From JBEBBU01 sp041158225 (GTDB lineage Bacteria; Pseudomonadota; Gammaproteobacteria; Methylococcales; Methylococcaceae): 7,480 nucleotides of DNA. Numbering within the stretch: the stretch's first letter is position 1; every line of letters begins with the position of its first letter. The position numbers and the translations under genes were made by a program. The notes under the pieces were generated by a model. That model saw only the letters and a list, made by a program, of their open reading frames with translations. It did not search any database and was not told where the DNA came from. Below are positions 1-6,181 of this stretch, piece by piece. The DNA is taken from positions 1 to 7,480 of the forward strand of contig JBEBBU010000153.1 of assembly GCA_041158225.1 (NCBI GenBank). The letters are read 5' to 3'.

Positions 1-699
1 ACGACAGTGATCTTCGACGTAAAGCCAGTCACGGATATTGGTGCCCTGACCATAAACCGGCAGTGCCCGACCAGCTCTGGCATTCTGGATCACCAGCGGA
101 ATAAGTTTTTCCGGGAACTGGTAAGGACCGTAATTATTGGAGCAGTTCGTGGTCAGCACCGGCAATCCATAAGTGTGGAAATAGGCTCTGACCAGATGAT
201 CAGATGCGGCTTTGGAAGCAGAATAAGGCGAGTTGGGCTGATAGGGACTATGTTCACTGAAATAGCCTTCAGGTCCAAGACTGCCAAATACTTCATCCGT
301 AGAGACATGCAGCATGCGGAAAGCTGATTTTCTGTCAGCATCCAGCGTGTGCCAGTACCAGCGCGCCGCCTCCAGTAACTGGAACGTACCCACCACATTG
401 GTCTGTACAAAGGCTTCGGGACTGTCAATGGAACGGTCAACATGCGTTTCAGCTGCAAAGTTCACAATCGCATCGACGGCATGCCTTTCCAGCAGGTACT
501 CCACCAGTTCCTTGTCGGCAATCGAGCCCAGCACAAACTCATGGTCAGGATGATTTTCTATGCCTGCCAGCGTCTCCAGATTGCCTGCATAGCTCAGTGA
601 ATCGAGGTTAATGACGCGGCAGTGACCGCCTGCAATCTGTCTCAGTACAAAGTTGCCACCAATAAACCCGGCCCCACCTGTCACCAGCAATGTCTTCAT
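1..699 (-). CDS. rfbB: dTDP-glucose 4,6-dehydratase, partial (C-terminus beyond window edge)
   Basis: This cytoplasmic enzyme of the short-chain dehydrogenase superfamily converts dTDP-glucose to dTDP-4-keto-6-deoxyglucose, the entry step to dTDP-rhamnose and other deoxysugars of O-antigen and capsule. The 233 codons present (the family is about 350 residues) read without interruption from ATG at 699 to the window edge. Visible marks are the NAD-binding GGAGFIGG at residues 8-15, a DSLSYAGN stretch, the catalytic T134-D135-E136, and the Y159-SAS-K163 catalytic pair. The last visible part, IRDWLYVEDH, is also typical of the family. In many relatives a Ser follows the GxxGxxG motif; here it is Gly15. 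The start overlaps the permease stop as ATGA and has a good ribosome site. RmlA, RmlC or RmlD could follow beyond the edge, but that is not visible. Family assignment is very secure; the sugar pathway it feeds is inferred. Confidence 0.95.
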   Translation of the reverse strand, partial: MKTLLVTGGAGFIGGNFVLRQIAGGHCRVINLDSLSYAGNLETLAGIENHPDHEFVLGSIADKELVEYLLERHAVDAIVNFAAETHVDRSIDSPEAFVQTNVVGTFQLLEAARWYWHTLDADRKSAFRMLHVSTDEVFGSLGPEGYFSEHSPYQPNSPYSASKAASDHLVRAYFHTYGLPVLTTNCSNNYGPYQFPEKLIPLVIQNARAGRALPVYGQGTNIRDWLYVEDHCR

Positions 700-1505
700 G
701 TACGCCCTGCTCCTTTATGTTGCATCGTTCCTCGCGAGGGATCATACCCCATCATGGCAGCCAGCATAAACAGGCAGGCAGCCAGCAGGGTATAACCACA
801 GGCTTCGCTGTTAAACTGCCCATAGAGGGCAAACCGAACCATCTCCACCGCCTGACTGAAGGGATTATACGCCGCCACCATGGGCAGCCAGGTACTGGAT
901 TCCTTCAGCTTCCACAGCGGATAAAGCGCGGTAGACAGAAAGAACATGGGGAAAATCACAAAATTCATGACGCCTGAAAAGTTCTCCAACTGCCGCACCA
1001 CGGAAGACAGGAACAGCCCCAGCGCCCCCAGCATGAAACCGCTCAGGCACAATGCTGGCACCACATACAGATAACCGGCAGGTGTCGTCTGTACCTCAAA
1101 GAACCAGGCAACCCCAAGAAATACGGCGCACTGCATCAGCGACACCACGACACCACCACATAATTTGGCAAACAGGAGGAACGGGCGTGGCAAAGGGCTG
1201 ACCAGCAGCATTTTCATGCTGCCCATTTCCCTGTCATACACCATGGAAAGGGAACTCTGCATACCGTTAAACAGCTGAATCATGCCCAGCAGGCCGGGTG
1301 TGACATAAACTTCGTAAAGCACATAGGTTTCATAGGGCGGCTGGATGGCAAGCCCCAGTGATGCCCTAAAACCCGCTGCAAACACCAGCAACCATAGCAG
1401 TGGCCGCACCAGCGCTGAAATAAAGCGCTCTTTCTGGTGCACAAAACGTTCGATTTCCCGACCCACGATGCCCCAGAAGGCGCGAAAACAATGCAGAAGA
1501 GACAC
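696..1505 (-). CDS. ABC-2 type transporter permease, PedC-like (PQQ-associated alcohol ABC transporter)
   Basis: Inner-membrane subunit of 269 residues of an export-type ABC transporter. About six hydrophobic segments can be seen, near residues 31-50, 64-84, 113-135, 145-168, 176-196 and 236-253. The YDREMGSMKMLLVSPLPR stretch (residues 90-107) is a conserved feature of ABC-2 permeases in the first cytoplasmic loop. The end, GYDPSRG near 253-259, resembles what I recall of PedC-type proteins, named after a Pseudomonas putida phenylethanol-degradation gene product proposed to be an effluxer. I chose the GTG start at 1505 because it shares a base with the ATPase stop (TAGTG) and has a GGGAG site 6 bases upstream. 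The protein appears complete. Its partner is the ATPase just upstream. The substrate is unknown; small alcohols, aldehydes or acids are the family proposal. A polysaccharide substrate is a less likely alternative suggested only by the rfbB neighbour. Confidence 0.88.
   Translation of the reverse strand: MSLLHCFRAFWGIVGREIERFVHQKERFISALVRPLLWLLVFAAGFRASLGLAIQPPYETYVLYEVYVTPGLLGMIQLFNGMQSSLSMVYDREMGSMKMLLVSPLPRPFLLFAKLCGGVVVSLMQCAVFLGVAWFFEVQTTPAGYLYVVPALCLSGFMLGALGLFLSSVVRQLENFSGVMNFVIFPMFFLSTALYPLWKLKESSTWLPMVAAYNPFSQAVEMVRFALYGQFNSEACGYTLLAACLFMLAAMMGYDPSRGTMQHKGAGRT
710..716 (-). promoter_or_regulatory. Ribosome binding site of rfbB inside the permease gene
   Basis: On the minus strand the site reads AAAGGAG, followed by 10 bases and then the rfbB ATG at 699. 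It lies within the last codons of the upstream permease gene (encoding Lys-Gly-Ala-Gly-Arg-Thr). It is among the strongest Shine-Dalgarno matches in the window, so rfbB can probably recruit ribosomes itself as well as through the ATGA overlap. Confidence 0.75.
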
Positions 1506-2251
1506 TAGCGACTCCCGGATGTCAGGCTGAAAAAGGCAGCAGCGAGATCATCGGCCTGCCCTGAGGCCACGATGCCTGCCGGCGTCCCCGTAGCCATGAC
1601 CTCCCCCTGGTGAAGAATGATGACCTGATCCTGAGGATAAACCTCATCCAGCAGATGGGTCGCCCACAGCACGGCAATATGACGCTCCTGACACAGGGCA
1701 TGTACATGCGCCACAAGTGCTGTACGACTGGGAATATCCAGTCCGGCAGTCGGCTCGTCCAGCAACAGCACATCCGGATGATGCATCAGGGCACGGGCGA
1801 TTTCGACCCGTCTCCGGTGGCCGCCATTAAGACTGCGCACCCTGTCCCGTTTCCGATCAAGCATGGACTGCCGCTGCAGTTCCTCATCCATCCGCTGTCT
1901 GGTCTGGGCTGGGCTGAGACCATGTAACGCGGCATGATAGCGCAGGTTCTGCTCCACGGTCAGATCAAGATCCAGCGTGGTCTGCTGAAAAACAAATCCC
2001 ATGCGCGCCAGCGCCCGCTGGGCCTGCCTTGCCATGGGCATCCCCTCCACCACAATATCACCCCGGGCCGGGTGATAGAGTCTTGCAACCAGTGCAAACA
2101 GAGTGCTTTTTCCGGCCCCATTGGGCCCCAGCAGTATGCTGCACTGTCCGCGCTGCACCGCAAAACTCACGCCTTTCAGCACCTGCCTGGCACCATAGGC
2201 AAACCAGAGATCATGAACCGCCAGAGCACTCGACATTGAAGACTTATTCAT
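1505..2251 (-). CDS. ABC transporter ATP-binding protein (PQQ-dependent alcohol dehydrogenase system type)
   Basis: Cytoplasmic ATPase of 248 residues that should drive the PedC-like permease encoded next. Motifs, numbered from the ATG at 2251: Walker A GPNGAGKST at 42-50, Q-loop glutamines at 89-90, signature LNGGH at 141-145 followed by RRRVEIARAL, Walker B VLLLDEP with catalytic Glu166, D-loop GLD at 170-172, and H-loop His199 in WATHL. The RRR after the signature is typical of the DrrA/CcmA-like export ATPases. The signature has Asn where the classical LSGGQ has Ser. I chose 2251 because its ATG overlaps the propeller stop as ATGA. ATGs at 2272 (seven codons longer) and 2236 (five shorter) are possible, and none has a strong ribosome site. 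Fold and role are secure; the specific family is inferred from the gene set. Confidence 0.9.
   Translation of the reverse strand: MNKSSMSSALAVHDLWFAYGARQVLKGVSFAVQRGQCSILLGPNGAGKSTLFALVARLYHPARGDIVVEGMPMARQAQRALARMGFVFQQTTLDLDLTVEQNLRYHAALHGLSPAQTRQRMDEELQRQSMLDRKRDRVRSLNGGHRRRVEIARALMHHPDVLLLDEPTAGLDIPSRTALVAHVHALCQERHIAVLWATHLLDEVYPQDQVIILHQGEVMATGTPAGIVASGQADDLAAAFFSLTSGSR
1512..1516 (-). promoter_or_regulatory. Ribosome binding site deciding the permease GTG start
   Basis: The minus strand reads GGGAG here, six bases before the GTG at 1505-1503. No ATG in this frame lies nearby with better support, so this site favours the GTG start. It sits within the last codons of the ATPase gene. Confidence 0.65.
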
Positions 2252-3252
2252 GGCAATACGGCCAACCCCCATGGCAACTGTCCAACCACCACCGATTTTT
2301 CTACCTTGTGGTCAGGCAGACGGATGATGGAGACATCATTGCTTAAACCATTAGCGGTATAAAGCCTGGACTCGTCAGGAGACAGGGCAAGATTCCATAC
2401 CCGCTGGCCCACCAGCAGATAATCACGGACTTCAAAACTGCCGGCGTCAATCACGGCAATACGATTGGCAGGCCCCAGTGCCACATAGGCATGACGTCCG
2501 TCACGGGTCAATGCGATGCCCACCGGCTGGATCTTTTCACGGGTAACCGCCGGGATTTCAAACTGGATCCGTTTAAGAAGACGCCGGCTCTCCACATCAA
2601 AGACCTGAACACTGCCCGCAATCTCTGAACTGATCCACAACTGGCGTCCATCATGACTGAAGGTCACTCCACGTGGACGGGGATCCAGCAGGGTATTGTC
2701 GCGAATCGTGAGATTATCAGTGGCAATCCAGTGGGCCATATTGGAGGTTTCACTGGCACTGACTACCCAGCGCCCGTCAGGGCTGGCGGCAATACCTTCC
2801 GGTTCAATACCAACCTCCACCGTGCCGATGCGTTTGCGTGCCCTGACATCCACCACGCTGACCTGATGGTCATCCTCATTCGACACATAAAGCCTGCTGC
2901 CATCACTGCTGAGCGCAAAGGTCTCAGGGTCATTGCCAGAAGGCAGATCGCCAACACGCTTGAGCGTTCTGGCATCCAGTATACGGATCACATGACTGTC
3001 GCTGACTGCCACGAAGAGCTGACTGCGGTCATGCGAAAGCGCAATACCACGGGGACGTTTGCCAACGGGTACCTTGCGTATTACTTTTCCGGTAGATCCC
3101 TCCAGCGCGGCAATGGCCCCCTCCTGCTCGAGTGTGACATAAACGGTCTCCGCATGGGCCACCGCAAGCGGCAGCAAAAGGGCAGACAGCCAGATAAGGA
3201 TGCATCTGCGCATGAGGGCAATGACTTTCATACGGGCAAGTTCATGGGGCAT
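2248..3252 (-). CDS. Periplasmic YVTN-type seven-bladed beta-propeller protein (PQQ-dependent catabolism-associated)
   Basis: Secreted repeat protein of 334 residues with a predicted signal peptide: basic start, hydrophobic core near residues 17-32, and cleavage after AHA at 34. The mature part is a run of about 42-residue blades, each with a P-x-G-(I/V)-A-x-S-x-D motif. Six clear ones are seen (PRGIALSHD, PETFALSSD, PEGIAASPD, PRGVTFSHD, PVGIALTRD, VWNLALSPD) and a last PWGLAVLP at the C-terminus. The N-terminal ETVYVTLEQEGAIAAL strands would complete this seventh blade, the usual Velcro closure. No catalytic residues are evident, so a binding or scaffold role is likely. I chose the ATG at 3252, which has GGAGAG eight bases upstream; an ATG at 3282 would add ten residues, and one at 3231 lacks a ribosome site. 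It overlaps the upstream gene by 11 bases. Relatives co-occur with PQQ-linked ABC transporters; molecular function is unknown. Confidence 0.87.
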   Translation of the reverse strand: MPHELARMKVIALMRRCILIWLSALLLPLAVAHAETVYVTLEQEGAIAALEGSTGKVIRKVPVGKRPRGIALSHDRSQLFVAVSDSHVIRILDARTLKRVGDLPSGNDPETFALSSDGSRLYVSNEDDHQVSVVDVRARKRIGTVEVGIEPEGIAASPDGRWVVSASETSNMAHWIATDNLTIRDNTLLDPRPRGVTFSHDGRQLWISSEIAGSVQVFDVESRRLLKRIQFEIPAVTREKIQPVGIALTRDGRHAYVALGPANRIAVIDAGSFEVRDYLLVGQRVWNLALSPDESRLYTANGLSNDVSIIRLPDHKVEKSVVVGQLPWGLAVLP

Positions 3253-4504
3253 GACAGTGACTCTCCGGTGCATCATAGCCAAGGGTATCCAGGGTATTGG
3301 TGGCGTGCAGGAAACCAGGTACGGGCGCTACTGCCACCACTGAGCGCAGATCCGTGAGCAGCACGGGCTGGCGCAACTGGCCGTCCCAGCTTCTGAAAGA
3401 CAGCGGGACGCCCTTGAAGCCAGCCAGCGCAAATGATGGGCCACGCATGTACTGCAGCAAGCCATCACGTTGCAGGTTACCCGTGCGCAGGGCAGCTTCA
3501 CCGAGCGCCCTGACTGCAAGCCAGCTGGCATAATCACGATCGCTCATCCAGTAACCCGCCTGGCTTCTGAAACGGCGCTGCAACTGGATGGCACCCCAGT
3601 TATCCAGGGTAAAATCCCAGGCATGGGGAGAAAGGCCACTGGCACCTGCCACTACTTTAGGCGACCAGGTGCGGTAATTCAGAAGATCCGCCCACTGATT
3701 GTTCCTGTCAGCAACCACCAGAACATCGTAGTCATCTCCCTGCGTAAGTACCGGTATTTCTGATTCCGGCGTACGCCTGTCATCTGAGGCATAATCCCAG
3801 ACCTTCTCGCTGACTTTCTTCAGTCCAAAACGGCGTGCAGCGCGCAGAAACGCCTCCCCCCAGCGCGCATCATCGGCCTTGCTGGTACGCAGGAGAAAAA
3901 AACGGTTCCAGCGTCTGGCCGCAAGGTACTGGGCCAGAGCATCAGCCTCCATGGACTCAGAAAGACGCAGATGCAGCAGATTAGGGCGACAAAGTCCGGT
4001 ACGCACCTGATCACTCTGGGACCCCACATCGTAGAGAATCGTGCGTTCTGCTTCAGGCAGGGAAGCCAGCTTTAGCAGGGTATCATCGCCAACATCCAGC
4101 AGCACATGCTCAAATCCCTGCTGAACCAGCGCCACAAACACCAGCGCAGCTTCTTCGCCTTCCGACAGTTCACGCACCGTGAGTTCAAAACGCTGGTGCA
4201 TGAAAACGCCGGTGGTATTGTTGTCGCTTACGCCGAGACGGGCACCCTGCACACCTTCACTGGGACGCTCCTCGACATAATAAGGCAGCCCCGTGGCAGG
4301 TGGAGCATCAGCGCGGCGCAGCAGCACCAGCCGCACCGGCGTATCAGCCACTGTAGGCGCTACGGGAAGCTGAGGCGATTGCGCGGCCGCCACCGGCGCT
4401 GCCTTGCCTTTAGCGGCCGAGACAACCGACAAAGGCATCAGCAGCATCCCCCCCAGTACAACCAGTGAAAATACTGAAGAAAAATGCATCGACCGGAAAA
4501 ACAC
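3242..4504 (-). CDS. Periplasmic substrate-binding protein, branched-chain-amino-acid-receptor-like (PQQ-associated ABC system)
   Basis: First gene of the operon, encoding 420 residues. A signal peptide is predicted with a hydrophobic core at about residues 11-29 and cleavage after VVSA at 30. An Ala/Pro-rich linker follows to about 57. The mature domain starts near VRLVLLRR; the sequence GARLGVSDNNTTG at 88-100 resembles the periplasmic binding protein type I family as seen in PQQ-linked ABC systems, and the C-terminal LDTLGYDAPESHC also fits my memory of that family. Alternating alpha/beta segments such as YDVLVVAD and WNRFFLLRT agree with that fold. The start is GTG at 4504, seven bases after AGGGAAGGG; the in-frame ATG at 4489 has no ribosome site. 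There is no lipobox, so the protein should be soluble in the periplasm. The ligand is unknown. An importer-like receptor with an export-type transporter is unusual, so it may be a sensor or a ligand-delivery factor. Confidence 0.82.
   Translation of the reverse strand: MFFRSMHFSSVFSLVVLGGMLLMPLSVVSAAKGKAAPVAAAQSPQLPVAPTVADTPVRLVLLRRADAPPATGLPYYVEERPSEGVQGARLGVSDNNTTGVFMHQRFELTVRELSEGEEAALVFVALVQQGFEHVLLDVGDDTLLKLASLPEAERTILYDVGSQSDQVRTGLCRPNLLHLRLSESMEADALAQYLAARRWNRFFLLRTSKADDARWGEAFLRAARRFGLKKVSEKVWDYASDDRRTPESEIPVLTQGDDYDVLVVADRNNQWADLLNYRTWSPKVVAGASGLSPHAWDFTLDNWGAIQLQRRFRSQAGYWMSDRDYASWLAVRALGEAALRTGNLQRDGLLQYMRGPSFALAGFKGVPLSFRSWDGQLRQPVLLTDLRSVVAVAPVPGFLHATNTLDTLGYDAPESHCHAP
3261..3266 (-). 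promoter_or_regulatory. Ribosome binding site deciding the beta-propeller start
   Basis: The minus strand reads GGAGAG here, eight bases before the ATG at 3252. The alternative ATGs at 3282 and 3231 have no comparable site, so this is the main reason for preferring 3252. It lies inside the last codons of the substrate-binding protein gene. Confidence 0.65.
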
Positions 4505-4511
4505 CAGACTA

Positions 4512-4520
4512 CCCTTCCCT
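4512..4520 (-). promoter_or_regulatory. Ribosome binding site supporting the GTG start of the binding protein
   Basis: The minus strand reads AGGGAAGGG, seven bases before the GTG at 4504. This purine-rich stretch is the reason for choosing the GTG over the ATG fifteen bases further in, whose upstream bases are a run of T with no Shine-Dalgarno match. Confidence 0.55.
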
Positions 4521-4563
4521 ACACCTGATTAAAGTTTCACGGGAATTGTACGACATTGCGCCC

Positions 4564-4584
4564 CACTGAGGCTCAAAATCAGTG
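4564..4584. promoter_or_regulatory. Inverted repeat CACTGA-N9-TCAGTG, possible operator
   Basis: A perfect six-base inverted repeat, CACTGA at 4564-4569 and TCAGTG at 4579-4584, is separated by nine bases. Its right arm touches the GATAAT candidate -10 box of tolC. A further related half-site, CTCAGT at 4593-4598, also pairs with ACTGAG at 4565-4570. Three similar half-sites in 35 bases between divergent genes suggest a dimeric regulator site, but a six-base repeat can occur by chance. Confidence 0.35.
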
Positions 4585-4616
4585 ATAATCCACTCAGTTG
4601 GTCACGGATTTTGGCA

Positions 4617-6116
4617 ATGAAAAGACGCTCTGCAACTCATCATGTATTTTCAAGGCGCCTGGTGGTGTCATGCATCACCGGGCTTATGCTCGGCCATGCA
4701 GCCGTACCAGCTATGGCTGCCGATCTGGTCGAGGTCTACGGACTTGCTGTCCGTTATGATCCCAGGATCCATACTGCTGAGGCACAGCGTAATGCCGCCC
4801 TGGAAAACAAGCCGCAGGCTATCGCCAAACTGCTGCCACGCATCTGGGCAGATACCGGCATGATGCGCGGCAACGCATTCGTCGGTGGCTCAGCCTATAC
4901 ACGCAATGGCAACGCAGGTGATCAGGATCGTGGATTCTGGTCGTCTGATGGCACCATACGCTTCAATCAGGCGGTCTACCGGCACGACCTGTGGGCGCAA
5001 CTGGCACAGGCGGACGATGTCATTGCCGAGGCGGAAGCCAGCTACACGGCTGAACAGCAGAATCTCATGCTGAGAACATCGGCCGCCTATTTCAACGTTC
5101 TCTACAATATGGCCTCGCTGCGCTTTGCAGAAGCCGAACAGGAATCCATTGGCCGGGAACTGGAGCAGGCCAAAGCCCGCTACGATGTGGGTATTGTGGC
5201 CATCACGGATGTTGATGAAGCGCAGGCCGCTCATGATCGCGCACGTGCCGGCGTGATTGTGGCCACCAATGACCTGAATGATGCCAAAGAAGCACTCCGG
5301 CAGATTGTCGGGGATGATCCAGGTGATCTGGAGACACTGAAAGCGGACGTTCCCATGCAGCCGCCGAACCCAGAAGATCTCGACAAATGGAATGATATTG
5401 CCCAGCAGAGCAATCTGACGATTATCGCCGCCAACAACCGTGCGGAAAAAGTGCGCAAGGATATCGATATCCAGTTTTCCGGGCACTTCCCCACCATCGA
5501 CATCGTGGCAGACTCAGGATTCACTGACCGCGCCCAGCCGCCCTACCCATTCCGCTCACAACTGCTTGAAGTCGGCATGCGCATCAATATCCCTATTTTC
5601 GAGGGCGGCGGCGTGAACTCACGCATCAAACAGGCGCGCTATACCTTCGAGGCTGCGACCCAGCAACTGGATGAACAGCGCCGCATGGTCAGAACCAAGG
5701 TCAAGGATGCCTACCGTGCCGTCATGTCGGCCATCGGTCAGGTAGGTGCATTCAAGGCAGCCATCCGATCGTCGGAAAGCGCACTGGAAGCCACCATAGC
5801 CGGCATGGAAGTCGGAACACGCACCATGGTTGATGTTCTATACGTGCAGCGTCAGTATTACCAGAACAAGCGTGACTTCGCCAAGGCACTGCAGAACTAC
5901 ATTGTGAATAATCTGGCACTCAAGGAAGCAGCTGGAATTATTACTGCCGAAGATATCGAGCATGTCAACAGCTGGACCGCTACCGCACCTGCGGACAGAA
6001 AAAAGAAAGGCAAGGCATCGGCGTCTGCAGATATCCCCAATGATTTTGACGATGGACTGATTCCACCCCTGACACCAGCACCTGCCCTGCCAGGATCTGC
6101 CACGCAACATCGCTAA
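4617..6116 (+). CDS. tolC: TolC family outer-membrane channel protein
   Basis: Outer-membrane efflux duct of 499 residues, close to the 493 of the E. coli TolC precursor. It forms trimers that span the outer membrane and periplasm and works with inner-membrane pumps for type I secretion and drug efflux. A signal peptide is predicted with a basic start and cleavage after AMA at 34, followed by the typical DLVEVYGLAVRYDP. The two internal repeats of the family are visible: first the ARYDVGIVAITDV helix near 187-199, and second NLTIIAANNRAEK near 266 with EVGTRTMVDVL near 398-408. The C-terminal tail after about 455 is Lys-, Asp- and Pro-rich and probably dispensable. I chose ATG 4617; TTG 4611 two codons earlier is too close to any ribosome site. 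Even the ATG has only a weak CGGAT upstream. Expression may share control with the divergent ABC operon. Its ABC or RND partner is not proven. Confidence 0.92.
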   Translation: MKRRSATHHVFSRRLVVSCITGLMLGHAAVPAMAADLVEVYGLAVRYDPRIHTAEAQRNAALENKPQAIAKLLPRIWADTGMMRGNAFVGGSAYTRNGNAGDQDRGFWSSDGTIRFNQAVYRHDLWAQLAQADDVIAEAEASYTAEQQNLMLRTSAAYFNVLYNMASLRFAEAEQESIGRELEQAKARYDVGIVAITDVDEAQAAHDRARAGVIVATNDLNDAKEALRQIVGDDPGDLETLKADVPMQPPNPEDLDKWNDIAQQSNLTIIAANNRAEKVRKDIDIQFSGHFPTIDIVADSGFTDRAQPPYPFRSQLLEVGMRINIPIFEGGGVNSRIKQARYTFEAATQQLDEQRRMVRTKVKDAYRAVMSAIGQVGAFKAAIRSSESALEATIAGMEVGTRTMVDVLYVQRQYYQNKRDFAKALQNYIVNNLALKEAAGIITAEDIEHVNSWTATAPADRKKKGKASASADIPNDFDDGLIPPLTPAPALPGSATQHR

Positions 6117-6121
6117 ACGAA

Positions 6122-6157
6122 AAAACCCTGCCAGCGCTTGCACGCCGGCAGGGTTTT
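6122..6157. terminator. Bidirectional rho-independent terminator between tolC and groEL
   Basis: AAAACCCTGCC at 6122-6132 pairs with GGCAGGGTTTT at 6147-6157 to give an 11-base stem. After an A-C mismatch, GCG (6134-6136) pairs with CGC (6143-6145), leaving a six-base loop. The T run on one side and the matching A run on the other provide a U tract in both directions. It begins six bases after the tolC stop and lies 25 bases beyond the groEL stop, so it can serve both convergent genes. Confidence 0.9.
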
Positions 6158-6181
6158 CCGGAAACACCTGACGCCAGATGA

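Larger units (their letters stand above)
4505..4616. promoter_or_regulatory. Divergent intergenic region with weak promoter candidates for the ABC operon and tolC
   Basis: This is the only gap between divergent genes, so both the five-gene minus-strand operon and tolC must be transcribed from here or from further inside the neighbours. For tolC a GATAAT at 4584-4589 is a fair -10 box, but no -35 box at 16-18 bases is convincing. For the operon, TACAAT on the minus strand at 4550-4545 is a fair -10, again with no clear -35; TTTAAT at 4533-4528 is an alternative. Weak -35 boxes could mean activator dependence. Promoter positions are tentative. Confidence 0.4.

Noticed and set aside
2248..3252. 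Propeller as a quinoprotein dehydrogenase
   Set aside because: It has short YVTN-type blades, about 300 mature residues, and no tryptophan-docking blades, disulfide Cys pair or catalytic Asp context of PQQ dehydrogenases, which are far longer.
2653..3357. 234-codon plus-strand open frame opposite the beta-propeller
   Set aside because: The opposite strand encodes clear propeller repeats and a signal peptide. The plus-strand translation has no coherent domain or ribosome site.
4617..4718. Twin-arginine (SRRLVV) and lipobox-like (VVSC) patterns in the TolC signal peptide
   Set aside because: The Tat match lacks the usual Phe-Leu-Lys part and outer-membrane channels use the Sec route. The Cys at residue 19 comes before most of the hydrophobic core, and a good AMA cleavage site follows at 34.
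4890..5486. 198-codon minus-strand open frame inside tolC
   Set aside because: It is antisense to well-conserved TolC coding sequence and has no independent support.
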